Shown here: piece after piece, positions 1 to 7,733 of the stretch
Numbering within the stretch: position 1 is the stretch's first letter
How the letters are laid out: every line of letters starts with the position of its first letter
Notes under the pieces: generated by a model
The model's database searches: none
Seen by the model: only the letters and a program-made list of their open reading frames with translations
What the model was told of the DNA's origin: nothing
Made by a program: the position numbers and the translations under genes
Source: Nitrospira sp.
GTDB lineage: Bacteria; Nitrospirota; Thermodesulfovibrionia; Thermodesulfovibrionales; SM23-35
Assembly: GCA_016873575.1 (NCBI GenBank)
Contig: VGWY01000031.1
Span: 1-16,685, forward strand
Reading direction: 5' to 3'
Length of the DNA: 16,685 bases

Positions 1-59
1 TTTTGCAATCGTAAACGTTCCTGTTCGCTCAGTTGTACCAGAAATTGTTTTTGGCTCAT
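1..59 (-). CDS. N-terminal fragment of a probable IS630-type transposase (leaves the window)
   Basis: An ATG at 59-57 opens a minus-strand frame that continues past base 1, reading MSQKQFLVQLSEQERLRLQ. It is preceded by a consensus Shine-Dalgarno AAGGAGGT (71-64) four bases upstream. The phrase 'V-LSEQER-RL' resembles the start of IS630-family transposases and related winged-helix proteins, which begin with a short beta strand followed by an 'L(S/T)xxER' helix. Only 19 residues are visible, so the family is an inference. Context supports a mobile element: the next gene upstream on this strand (543-112) is an enzyme gene broken off mid-protein. Any other gene with a similar N-terminus cannot be excluded. 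Confidence 0.45.
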   Translation of the reverse strand, partial: MSQKQFLVQLSEQERLRLQ

Positions 60-63
60 GGAC

Positions 64-71
64 ACCTCCTT
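64..71 (-). promoter_or_regulatory. Ribosome binding site of the fragment at 1-59
   Basis: AAGGAGGT on the minus strand, four bases before the ATG at 59. It is one of the strongest Shine-Dalgarno sequences in the window and is the main reason for accepting such a short partial frame as a real gene start. Confidence 0.6.
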
Positions 72-78
72 TTCAGAA

Positions 79-106
79 GATAGTACCACGAAAAGCCAGA
101 ACTATC
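79..106. repeat. Short inverted repeat at the probable insertion-sequence end
   Basis: GATAGT (79-84) and ACTATC (101-106) are perfect 6-bp inverted arms around a 16-base loop. They lie between the broken enzyme gene and the transposase-like start. They may be part of the element's terminal or subterminal sequence or a small hairpin. The arms are too short to decide. Confidence 0.3.
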
Positions 107-111
107 AATAA

Positions 112-543
112 TTAAGTTGACAATGTACTAGTTAAAATTGAATTATCATTTTTGAAATGTTCGAATATTTCTTTAAGTCTTGTCTCTCTCGGATCAAATT
201 TAGTTTTAGATTCTTCTAAAATACTCGAAAGATTTTTGGAACGATCTATTGGATCCAGAAAGTAAACTATCTTGTCATTGGAAAGTAGGATTCCGGGTGG
301 AGTTCTACCTATTTCTTCCGTTATAATTATCGAAGTTTGATCAAAATCGGACAAGAATTGTTTGTATATAAATTCTGTTAAGTAATCTACGTGTAACGTA
401 TCAGGTTTAGCAGTAGTAACTTGAATTTTCAATGCTTCGCTGATCGTCAAATTTTCCAATTTCTTCAAGGCACGAATGGATGTCTTAATTGCGTTGTCCA
501 AATAAGCTATATCTATTCCTTGCATTTCTTTATATATTTCCAT
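112..543 (-). pseudogene. Truncated inositol-monophosphatase-superfamily gene
   Basis: This 143-residue frame looks like the N-terminal half of an inositol monophosphatase / fructose-bisphosphatase-type sugar phosphatase. Visible features are an early Asp-rich segment (KPDTLHVDYLTE, about residues 46-57), the metal-binding Glu pair in ITEEIG (about 74-79), and the family signature in the variant form DPIDRS (about 97-102; usually DPIDGT). Family members are typically about 250-300 residues and need C-terminal motifs, including a further metal-binding Asp, that are absent here. The frame ends in a low-information tail and a TAA at 114-112, just before a transposase-like start. It follows the phosphomannomutase by 44 bases on the same strand, so it was probably the last gene of that operon. 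The likely cause is an insertion-sequence hit; the product should be inactive. Confidence 0.65.
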
Positions 544-587
544 TGATTATTGCCTAAGTCTCCTCTCGTAAGAGTAATATTTGGGTA

Positions 588-2006
588 TTAAAATGGATCT
601 ATATCATTTTCCCACTCTCGCTCGACCTCTGGGAATTTTTCAAGTTTAGACCTAAGTAGTTTTTTTATGTTCAAATAGCCTTCTTTTGAAGCTGCCTCAA
701 GCATTACAACAAGTTCACCTTTATTAGAGGATGCCCGTATCAAGCCCCAGCCATCTCCTATATTCACCCTTGCTCCATTAATATCTATAACATTTTCCTC
801 CCCAAATTCATTTTTAAATTCTTCAACCAATTTATCAACAACTGCATATTTTTTATCATCGGGACACTTAACGTGTATATTTGGTGAACTATAATAATGT
901 TTGATTGTTTTCAAAAGCTCAGAAAAAGGCTTTTCCTGATACGATAGATATTCTGCAAGCCTTAGCCCTGCATATAATCCATCATCAAAAGCATAATAAT
1001 TATCTACTACAAAGATATGTCCGCTGTGCTCTCCTCCTAAGTCTGCTTTTTCTTCAAAAACCTTTCTTTTTATGTAAGAATGCCCTGTCTTCCACATTAT
1101 GGGAATACCGCCTCTTTTTTCAATATCCTCAATTAATGCCCTTGTGCATTTGACATCAAACACTATTTTAGCCTTCGGTTTTTTCTCTAAAATCTGTCTG
1201 GCAAGAAATATAAGAACCCTATCCGAAGAGATAACTTTACCATTTTCGTCTACTACACCTATTCTATCACCATCTCCATCAAAAGCTAATCCTATATCTG
1301 CATTGTTTTCTATCGTTTTTTGGCTTAATATCTCTAATGAACGAATATCTGAGGGATCAGGAAAATGATTTGGGAAACTTGGGTCAAGCTCACAAAATAC
1401 TTCTACCACATCAAAACCTGCTGCGCGGAAAAGTGCAGGCGCAAAAATTCCGGCTGTGCCATTGCCTGCGTCAATTACAATTTTAAGCCTTTTTCCGGGT
1501 TTCACTCTCCACTTTAGCGCAGAGATATAGGATTCTTTTATGTTGTCGAATTTAAAGGCATTTCCGCGCCCTTTTTCAAAATCCTCTTTTACGGCTGTCT
1601 CGTAAATCTTTTGAATATCGTCGCTCAATAGAGTGGAAGAATATCCATTGGCCAACTTAAAGCCGCTCCATCCGTCAGGGTTATGACTGCCTGTTATCAT
1701 AACTCCAGCCGGTATGCCGAGCATATACTGGGCAAAATAGAAGACAGGCGTTGTCGACATGCCGATGTCGACCGTGGAGCAACCAACAGAATTTAGCCCC
1801 TTAATAGCCGTGTCTCTAAAATCAGGGGAGCACTTTCTGCTGTCATATCCGACGATAGCCATAGTAACGGTCTTTTGTTTCTTTATTAAAGTTCCAAAAG
1901 CCTTTGCAATAAGCTCTACATTGCGAGGACAAAGTTCATCTTCTTTATCTTCATCCTTACAAACACGACCTCTAATATCGTATTCCCGAAACATTGTTTT
2001 TTTCAT
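588..2006 (-). CDS. Phosphomannomutase/phosphoglucomutase (alpha-D-phosphohexomutase family)
   Basis: 472 residues, the usual length for bacterial PMM/PGM. It interconverts hexose 1- and 6-phosphates for nucleotide-sugar supply (GDP-mannose, glucose-1-phosphate) in the cytoplasm. It opens with the family hallmark FREYDIRG (residues 6-13). The catalytic phosphoserine loop is TGSHNP (105-110, Ser107), the metal loop DGDGDR (243-248), the sugar-specificity loop GGEHSGH (324-330), and the C-terminal phosphate-binding loop follows R424 (RASSNKG). All four domains are intact. The ATG at 2006 has a GAGGTG ribosome site about six bases upstream; the second Met (residue 5) is a possible alternative start. 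It lies 10 bases after the broken small gene 2278-2017 and 44 bases before the truncated phosphatase, so the three probably formed one transcript. The exact sugar preference (manB, algC or pgm) cannot be read from sequence alone. Confidence 0.93.
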   Translation of the reverse strand: MKKTMFREYDIRGRVCKDEDKEDELCPRNVELIAKAFGTLIKKQKTVTMAIVGYDSRKCSPDFRDTAIKGLNSVGCSTVDIGMSTTPVFYFAQYMLGIPAGVMITGSHNPDGWSGFKLANGYSSTLLSDDIQKIYETAVKEDFEKGRGNAFKFDNIKESYISALKWRVKPGKRLKIVIDAGNGTAGIFAPALFRAAGFDVVEVFCELDPSFPNHFPDPSDIRSLEILSQKTIENNADIGLAFDGDGDRIGVVDENGKVISSDRVLIFLARQILEKKPKAKIVFDVKCTRALIEDIEKRGGIPIMWKTGHSYIKRKVFEEKADLGGEHSGHIFVVDNYYAFDDGLYAGLRLAEYLSYQEKPFSELLKTIKHYYSSPNIHVKCPDDKKYAVVDKLVEEFKNEFGEENVIDINGARVNIGDGWGLIRASSNKGELVVMLEAASKEGYLNIKKLLRSKLEKFPEVEREWENDIDPF

Positions 2007-2016
2007 TTTTACACCT

Positions 2017-2278
2017 CTATTTAAATTCTAAATATTTTCTTTCGCCTTGTTCGGTTATACAAAGTACTTTACCGAACAAATAATATCCTTCTTTTCTCAA
2101 ATAAAACCGTTGCCCTTTTTATCCAGTGAACTAAAAAGAATATATGGTTCACCAGAACTATCTATTCTTACCGGAACTATTTCATTTCTTCGTTCAGCAT
2201 CTCTATGATTATGAAATATCAGCTTCAAGCTGTTCCCCACGTAATTCCAAAATAATCTGAACCTAATTTTTCTATCAT
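2017..2278 (-). pseudogene. Small unrecognised gene carrying two apparent single-base frameshifts
   Basis: The stretch between the mutase and deoB is not empty. On the minus strand an ATG at 2278 has an AAGGA ribosome site (2290-2286) seven bases upstream and starts MIEKLGSDYFGITW. The frame stops after 17 codons, but the next frame carries on with protein-like sequence (NSLKLIFHNHRDAERRNEIV, then VRIDSSGEPYILFSSLDKK). After a second shift the third frame continues (RFYLRKEGYYLFGKVLCIT, then EQGERKYLEFK) to a TAG at 2019-2017. Both shifts go the same way and fit one-base losses at homopolymers (GGGG near 2236-2239; AAAAAGGG near 2112-2119). Restored, the product would be about 87 residues and end 10 bases before the mutase start. 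I do not recognise the protein. Either a decayed gene or assembly errors could explain it. Confidence 0.5.
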
Positions 2279-2376
2279 TTCCGATTCCTTAGTACCATTA
2301 AATTACCTAAAAAGACATTTCTATATATCCTCCCACTTCTAAGACCTTATTATAAAATATACCATAAAAGGATATA

Positions 2377-3588
2377 ATGTTAAACATGAAACGACTTGAT
2401 AAACAAAGAAAAAATCGGGAAAGCTTTAAGCGTGTTATTTTAATAGTACTGGATGGTTTAGGGGTCGGTGAACTCCCTGACGCAGCCTTATATGGAGACA
2501 TTGGCAGTAACACATTAAAACATATTGCAGAAGCTGTTGGAGGTCTCCATGTGCCCTGTCTGGAGTCGTTAGGCCTGGGATATCTCGGTAACTTTCAAGG
2601 TGTTAACCGGGTTTTACACCCGAGAGGAGCCTTTGGCATGATGGCAGAGGCCTCGGCAGGAAAAGATACAACTACAGGGCACTGGGAAATGACGGGATTG
2701 GTTTTAAAAAAACCTTTCCCAACCTTTCCTAACGGGTTTCCTGAAGAAGTAATTAGCAAATTCAAAGAAGCGATTGGTAGGGACATATTGGGGAACTATC
2801 CTGTATCTGGAACAGAAATTATTAAAGATCTCGGAGAACTTCACCTGACAACAGGATACCCAATTATTTATACTTCTGCTGATAGCGTTTTTCAGATAGC
2901 GGCCCACGAAGAAGTTATTCCTGTAGAGCAACTTTATCATATGTGTGAGATTGCGAGACAAATTTTAGTCGGGCCTTACAGTGTTGATCGTGTTATTGCG
3001 AGACCTTTTACTGGCAAACCTGGAAGTTTTCGACGTACCCCGAAAAGAAAAGACTTTTCACTTGCTCCTCCAGAAACGACCCTTCTTGATAAACTACAAA
3101 AAGAAGGTATTCCTACGATTGGAATAGGAAAGATCGGGGAGATATTTGCTGGCAGAGGTATTGGAGAAATCATCCATACAGAAAACAATGAAGAAGGTAT
3201 CGAAAAGACAATAGAAGCTATTCTTCAAATAAAACGGGGCCTAATCTTTACTAACTTAATTGATTTTGACATGCTTTATGGTCATCGGAACGATGTTAAA
3301 GGATATGCTAATGCATTGAAGGCATTCGATCAAAAAGTACCTAAAATTATCAATGCCATGAAAGAAGACGATTTACTGATTATTACTGCCGATCATGGAT
3401 GCGACCCAACAACTGAAAGTACAGATCACTCACGAGAATATGTTCCCCTCTTGATTTCAGGTTCTCAAGTTAAAGGAGGAACAAATCTTGGAATACGTCA
3501 GACTTTTGCCGATTTAGGACAGACCATAGCAGAGATTTTCCACGTAAAACCATTAAAAAATGGTACAAGTTTTGCTAAAATGCTTTAG
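2377..3588 (+). CDS. deoB: Phosphopentomutase
   Basis: 403 residues, close to the family norm of about 390-410. It converts (deoxy)ribose 1-phosphate to 5-phosphate in nucleoside salvage. It belongs to the alkaline-phosphatase superfamily with two metal ions. The metal-binding start of the fold is VLDGLGVGELPDA (about 24-36, Asp26). The phosphoacceptor region is GKDTTTGHWE (95-104). Further metal ligands lie in DFDMLYGHRND (296-306), the ADHG motif (338-341) and TDHSRE (349-354). ATG 2377 is chosen because AAAAGGA (2366-2372) lies four bases upstream; Met4 is a possible alternative. The roughly 12 residues before the conserved FKRVILIVLDG are slightly more than usual. No partner salvage gene (deoA, deoC, deoD) is adjacent. 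It is divergent from the mutase operon and convergent with the PBP1A gene. Confidence 0.95.
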   Translation: MLNMKRLDKQRKNRESFKRVILIVLDGLGVGELPDAALYGDIGSNTLKHIAEAVGGLHVPCLESLGLGYLGNFQGVNRVLHPRGAFGMMAEASAGKDTTTGHWEMTGLVLKKPFPTFPNGFPEEVISKFKEAIGRDILGNYPVSGTEIIKDLGELHLTTGYPIIYTSADSVFQIAAHEEVIPVEQLYHMCEIARQILVGPYSVDRVIARPFTGKPGSFRRTPKRKDFSLAPPETTLLDKLQKEGIPTIGIGKIGEIFAGRGIGEIIHTENNEEGIEKTIEAILQIKRGLIFTNLIDFDMLYGHRNDVKGYANALKAFDQKVPKIINAMKEDDLLIITADHGCDPTTESTDHSREYVPLLISGSQVKGGTNLGIRQTFADLGQTIAEIFHVKPLKNGTSFAKML

Positions 3589-3622
3589 ATTGCAGGACTA
3601 ATCATGTTCCCCCCTTAAATTC

Positions 3623-3683
3623 TGTCATTGCGGCTTGTCCGCAATCCTTCTTTCGGAAAGATTCCCGACAAGCGGGAATGACA
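3623..3683. repeat. Dispersed palindromic repeat, copy 1
   Basis: Two 24-base arms (3623-3646 and 3660-3683) are inverted repeats with four mismatches around a 13-base loop. Each arm is also a hairpin by itself: ATTGCGG-cttgt-CCGCAAT on the left and ATTCCCG-acaag-CGGGAAT on the right. The four mismatches between the arms are exactly the positions where each inner stem keeps its own pairing. A related copy is at 14497-14569. The element fills the gap between the convergent deoB and PBP1A genes and could act as a two-way transcription terminator, although no strong T-run follows. It resembles REP/MITE-like dispersed repeats. Confidence 0.8.
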
Positions 3684-3720
3684 AACTATGTGGTTTTACT
3701 TATAAACTCCTTAATAACTC

Positions 3721-6030
3721 CTAATCAAAATTAAGGTTTAATTGATCTTCTCTTACCTTCCATTTCGTAGTAGAAGGTGCAAATTGTTTCGGCTCGGTCC
3801 CTTCTTTAAAAAATTCTCTGATAGCCGCTGCTTCGTCCTTTGCTAAAAGTCCTGTTGCCGGGTCTATTGGATAGCTGACTATTCCCTCCGGGATAGGGAA
3901 GTTCTGAGATTCTCCACCCTCCACATTTTTCATAAACGAAACCCAGATAGGAGACGCTGCACGTGCTCCTGTCTCCTGAGTGCCAAGGGGTCTCATATCG
4001 TCAAACCCAACCCATACAGCAGCAAGCAGATCAGGTGTATATCCTACAAACCATGCATCTCTGTATTCATTGGTTGTCCCCGTTTTACCTGCCACAGGCC
4101 GACCAAGTGCCTTTGCCCTCCATCCTGTTCCATATCGTACAACATCTTCCATCATGGAGGTCGCCAGAAAAGCAGTTTCAGGACTGATTACCTGTTGAGC
4201 CTCTGGCTCGTTGCTTTCGAGGACCCTTCCTTTTGAATCTGTGACATATTTGATTGCAATCGGCTTTACCCTCATGCCATTGTCTAAAAATACATTGTAG
4301 CACAGCGCAAGTTCAAGCGGACTGATACTCAACGAACCGAGGGCAACGGTCAGGTCTCTTGGTATCTCTCCCTGGATGCCCAAATTCCTCGCAAAGTCTA
4401 TTACTTTGTCTATCCCGATTGCCTCAACCAATTTTACCGTGACCACATTTCGTGAATAGGTCAGTGCCTCTCTCAACCGTGTTTGTCCATAGAACTTGTG
4501 GTCATAATTCTCAGGGCTCCATTCACCTTTTGGCCCTCCGTAGTAGGTTACAGGTTCATCCACGACAATACTTGCCGGGGTAAAGCCATGGTCCATAGCA
4601 GCAGCATAGATAATCGGCTTAAAGGCAGAACCTGGCTGGCGTTTTGCATAGATAGCCCTGTTAAATTCACTCCTTACAAAATCGTATCCGCCAATCAATG
4701 CCCTGATATAACCAGTATGTGGCTCAATAGCAACAACAGCACCCTCTACCTCGGGTTCCTGTTCAAGTGAAAGCCTGACATCATTACGATACATGCTTTT
4801 TATACTTACCTTTACGATATCTCCAGGGCTCAGGATCTTTGTCAACTTAAAATCCTTTAAAACCTTACGAGTACCTTTCTTGGAATCAATGAGATTTGAA
4901 GCCCATCTTGCGTCCTCGATTAAAAGTTTTCCTATAATGCCTCTCGTCTTAATGATGGCCTCACGTTCTGAGACCCTCAGAACAAGCCCTGAAGAGATAT
5001 CACCTGTATTTGGAATAGTCGTGGCTAAGAGCTTCTTGCTTTTCATCTCCTTTTCAATATCGACATCCTTCTTATGTTCCTGGGTACCACGCCATCCCCT
5101 CCGTTTATCGAGTTCCCTGAGACCTTGCTGCAATGCCCTTGCAGCAGATAATTGTGCATTCCTGTCCAGTGTTGTATGTACCATCAAACCCTTCTTGTAT
5201 ACAGTCTCTTCGCCATATTTCGCTTCAAGTTCTCTTTTCAGGTACTCTATGAAATAGTTATTTGCCTCAATCCCTTTCCTTGTGCTTGAAAGCAAAAGGG
5301 GTTGTTTTAATGCATTCTCTTTTTCAGATCTTTTGATGTATTCCTCGTCTTCCATACGTGAAAGGACAATCATCTGTCTCTCTCTGGCCTTTGTAAGATC
5401 GTTATATGGAGAATATAATGTAGGTGCCTTTATGAGACCTACGATCAGTGCAGCCTCTGACAGCGTTAAATCCCTTACTGATTTCCCAAAATATATCCTT
5501 GATGCCATCTCAACACCATATGCACCATGGCCAAAATAGACCTTGTTCAAATATAGCTCAAGGATATCTTTCTTGCTAAGGTTCTTTTCTATCTTTATGG
5601 CAAGAGCTGCCTCTCTGAGCTTTCTTTTGAGGGTTTTTTCAGGGGTCAAGAATACCACCTTGGCGAGTTGCTGCGTTATGGTGCTTCCGCCCTCTTTTAA
5701 TTCTGCGTGAAGGACATCCTTAATAAGTGCCCTTACGATTGCAATGTAGTCAATGCCTTTATGTCTCCAGAACCTTGAATCCTCAACTGCAATGACAGCA
5801 TTTATCATGTGGCCTGGAATCTTGTGTATTGGTACAAATGTCCCTTTTTCGCTTTTCAGTTCTCCAATGAGCACATCGTCATCCGCATATATCTTCGTGC
5901 CTGTAACAGGCTTGTACTGTTTTATCTCGTCAACAGAAGGGATCCCTTTACTTAGTGCAATGTAGCCCCCGGCAGAAACGCCGACGATAATAGAGAGTAA
6001 TACGAGGATGAAAATAATCTTCAGTCTCAT
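3721..6030 (-). CDS. mrcA: Penicillin-binding protein 1A (bifunctional glycosyltransferase/transpeptidase)
   Basis: 769 residues, within the class A PBP range. It polymerises lipid II into glycan strands and cross-links the stem peptides on the outer face of the inner membrane. An N-terminal signal anchor covers about residues 3-27. The GT51 domain shows motif 1 EDSRFWRHKG (83-92, catalytic Glu83), motif 2 GGSTITQQ (114-121) and motif 3 EKNLSKKDILELYLN (148-162). A beta-rich OB-like segment around 320-425, typical of PBP1A, separates it from the transpeptidase. There the nucleophile is Ser468 in GSAFK (SxxK), followed by SRN (526-528) and KTGT (649-652). The C-terminus beyond the transpeptidase is short. 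The start ATG at 6030 has only a weak purine-rich ribosome site. It is transcribed divergently from hisD. The symbol follows the PBP1A family; ponA is an equivalent name. Confidence 0.95.
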   Translation of the reverse strand: MRLKIIFILVLLSIIVGVSAGGYIALSKGIPSVDEIKQYKPVTGTKIYADDDVLIGELKSEKGTFVPIHKIPGHMINAVIAVEDSRFWRHKGIDYIAIVRALIKDVLHAELKEGGSTITQQLAKVVFLTPEKTLKRKLREAALAIKIEKNLSKKDILELYLNKVYFGHGAYGVEMASRIYFGKSVRDLTLSEAALIVGLIKAPTLYSPYNDLTKARERQMIVLSRMEDEEYIKRSEKENALKQPLLLSSTRKGIEANNYFIEYLKRELEAKYGEETVYKKGLMVHTTLDRNAQLSAARALQQGLRELDKRRGWRGTQEHKKDVDIEKEMKSKKLLATTIPNTGDISSGLVLRVSEREAIIKTRGIIGKLLIEDARWASNLIDSKKGTRKVLKDFKLTKILSPGDIVKVSIKSMYRNDVRLSLEQEPEVEGAVVAIEPHTGYIRALIGGYDFVRSEFNRAIYAKRQPGSAFKPIIYAAAMDHGFTPASIVVDEPVTYYGGPKGEWSPENYDHKFYGQTRLREALTYSRNVVTVKLVEAIGIDKVIDFARNLGIQGEIPRDLTVALGSLSISPLELALCYNVFLDNGMRVKPIAIKYVTDSKGRVLESNEPEAQQVISPETAFLATSMMEDVVRYGTGWRAKALGRPVAGKTGTTNEYRDAWFVGYTPDLLAAVWVGFDDMRPLGTQETGARAASPIWVSFMKNVEGGESQNFPIPEGIVSYPIDPATGLLAKDEAAAIREFFKEGTEPKQFAPSTTKWKVREDQLNLNFD

Positions 6031-6132
6031 CTTATTTTTCTCAATATCATTTGATTTTTTGTATTAATTATACACTTTTTATAAGACCTGATTGAACATG
6101 TACCTAAATCCTGCTTATAGAAACTCTATCAC

Positions 6133-6169
6133 GGGCTCTGGGATATAGAGCCTTGAATAATCAGAGCCT
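6133..6169 (+). promoter_or_regulatory. hisD leader with two mutually exclusive hairpins
   Basis: GGCTCT (6134-6139) can pair with AGAGCC at 6147-6152 across a 7-base loop. It can also pair with an identical AGAGCC at 6163-6168, which ends two bases before the hisD ribosome site (AAAGGT, 6171-6176). Both pairings extend by one G-U pair (G6133). Only one can form at a time. The arrangement is seen directly; any regulatory use is inference. No histidine-rich leader peptide was found. Confidence 0.35.
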
Positions 6170-6189
6170 AAAAGGTAGAATTATCTCAC

Positions 6190-7467
6190 ATGAGAATGAT
6201 AAGAAAAAATAAAGATGTGTTAGCTTTCTTTCAATCTTTGAGGGAGCGCTCTTTTGGTATCAGTAGTAAAATTGAGCAAAGGGTTACAGCAATCCTTGAT
6301 GACGTCAGAAGAAACGGTGACCAGGCAGTCCTTCAATATACAAAAACCTTTGATTCCGATGATATAAAACGATTGAAAATAAGGTCTGATGAAATTTCAA
6401 AATATGCAGAAAAGGCTGATAGGAAGGTAATAAAGGCCCTCAACCTCTCTGCAAAAAGGATAAGGGCATTTCATGAGATGCAGAAGGAGACATCGTGGTC
6501 ATTTTCTGAAGGAGATAATCTCCTCGGACAGGTAATAAGGCCGCTTGAAAGGGTTGGTGTATATATACCGGGTGGTAAGGCATCATATCCATCTACTGTT
6601 CTGATGAATGTTATCCCTGCGCAGGTTGCAGGGGTAAAAGAAATAGCCCTCTGTGTCCCGACGCCTAAGGGAGAGATAAACCCGTATGTCATGGCCGCAA
6701 TACAATTGCTCGGAGTCAAAGAGGTCTACCGCATCGGCGGAGCACAGGCAATTGGGGCGATGGCGTATGGAACAAAGACAATAAAAAAGGTTGATAAGAT
6801 TGTAGGGCCCGGGAATATTTATGTCGCTTTAGCAAAGAAGATGGTCTTTGGAGAGGTGGATATAGATATGATTGCAGGACCAAGCGAGATATTGATTATT
6901 GCAGATGATTCAGCAAACCCTGCATTTGTTGCTGCTGATTTACTCAGCCAGGCAGAGCATGATGAGCTTGCATCAGCCATATTAATCACTGATTCAAAGA
7001 GGCTGGCAGATGCTGTTGATAAGGAACTGGGAAGACAACTTTCTAATCTTAAAAGAAAAGAGATTGCAAGAAAGTCTCTTGATAATTATGGGGCGATAAT
7101 AATCACAAAAGATATTAAAGAAGCTACAGAGCTTGCAAACCATATTGCACCTGAGCACCTTGAGGTTATGACGAAAAAGCCAATGGATGTTTTACCTCTG
7201 ATCAAGAATGCAGGTGCGATATTCCTTGGAGAGTGGACACCTGAGGCATTAGGGGATTATTCAGCAGGCCCTAATCACACCCTTCCAACAGGAGGAACAG
7301 CAAGGTTCTCATCCCCTCTCGGCGTTTATGATTTCCTCAAACGCTCAAGCTTGCTAAAGTTTACCCGATCAGGTTTCATGGAACTTGCATCTGCTGTCGA
7401 GACCATTGCAGATATCGAAGGCCTCGAGGCTCATGGGAATACAATCAGGATAAGAAAAGGATTCTAA
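6190..7467 (+). CDS. hisD: Histidinol dehydrogenase
   Basis: 425 residues, the standard length. It is the zinc- and NAD-dependent enzyme that oxidises L-histidinol to L-histidine in two steps, the last reactions of histidine synthesis. Signatures are RPLERVGVYIPGGKASYPST (117-136), IGGAQAIGAMAYGT (182-195) and GPGNIYVALAKK (206-217). The zinc ligands are Gln254 and His257 (LLSQAEHDE), Asp356 (GDYSAGPNH) and His415 near the C-terminus (EAHGN). The general base pair is Glu322/His323 in APEHLE, with His363 nearby. ATG 6190 gives a 13-base spacing from AAAGGT; ATG 6196 is a possible alternative. No other his gene lies directly downstream on this strand. hisI lies about 2 kb further on but in the opposite orientation. 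Confidence 0.97.
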   Translation: MRMIRKNKDVLAFFQSLRERSFGISSKIEQRVTAILDDVRRNGDQAVLQYTKTFDSDDIKRLKIRSDEISKYAEKADRKVIKALNLSAKRIRAFHEMQKETSWSFSEGDNLLGQVIRPLERVGVYIPGGKASYPSTVLMNVIPAQVAGVKEIALCVPTPKGEINPYVMAAIQLLGVKEVYRIGGAQAIGAMAYGTKTIKKVDKIVGPGNIYVALAKKMVFGEVDIDMIAGPSEILIIADDSANPAFVAADLLSQAEHDELASAILITDSKRLADAVDKELGRQLSNLKRKEIARKSLDNYGAIIITKDIKEATELANHIAPEHLEVMTKKPMDVLPLIKNAGAIFLGEWTPEALGDYSAGPNHTLPTGGTARFSSPLGVYDFLKRSSLLKFTRSGFMELASAVETIADIEGLEAHGNTIRIRKGF

Positions 7468-7528
7468 CCTTGGAATGATGGAATGGACTGAGCGAATACT
7501 TACCTAAAAATTATCTTCCATTGCAAGG
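7468..7528. repeat. Inverted repeat just after hisD
   Basis: CCTTGGAATG (7468-7477) and CATTGCAAGG (7519-7528) are 10-base inverted arms with one mismatch and a 41-base loop. The first arm begins at the base after the hisD stop codon. It might help end hisD transcripts, but the large loop and missing T-run make it a weak terminator candidate. The stretch 7529-7590 before the IS holds nothing recognisable. Confidence 0.3.
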
Positions 7529-7590
7529 ATTCTTATTTATCGAGCGGACTCCTCACGCCAAGAACATTCTTTGTTGCAACATGTGTTTGA

Positions 7591-7607
7591 CCCATCTTCA
7601 ACACTTG
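7591..7607 (+). repeat. Left terminal inverted repeat of the IS
   Basis: CCCATCTTCAACACTTG. It matches the reverse complement of 9529-9545 at 15 of 17 positions, and the outermost nine bases are identical. Confidence 0.7.
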
Positions 7608-7656
7608 CAAAAAAATAATGAAGCAATAACAATGAGTTACGGCGACATAAAAAGGG

Positions 7657-7668
7657 CGTGGCACTACA
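7657..7668 (+). repeat. Internal 12-bp direct repeat, copy 1
   Basis: CGTGGCACTACA is found identically at 9432-9443, both inside the IS and in the same orientation. The copies lie 66 and 102 bases from the left and right ends. They may be subterminal transposase-binding sites or a scar of another element. Confidence 0.6.
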
Positions 7669-7733
7669 ATATCCATTTTACTGAGCAGTGCTGACTTACA
7701 ATTAAACTTTCTTTTTCTTCTCATTTTTAACCG

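Noticed and set aside
2047..2079. Perfect 9-bp inverted repeat TTGTTCGGT/ACCGAACAA with a 15-base loop, 41 bases before the phosphomannomutase start
   Set aside because: It looks like an operator or terminator at first, but it lies inside the coding tail of the frameshifted small gene (reading LFGKVLCITEQ), has no T-run and no second copy in the window.
7533..7724. 63-residue minus-strand open frame after the transposase
   Set aside because: It spans the IS left end and outside flank, has no ribosome site of note and no recognisable motif; best explained as a chance frame.
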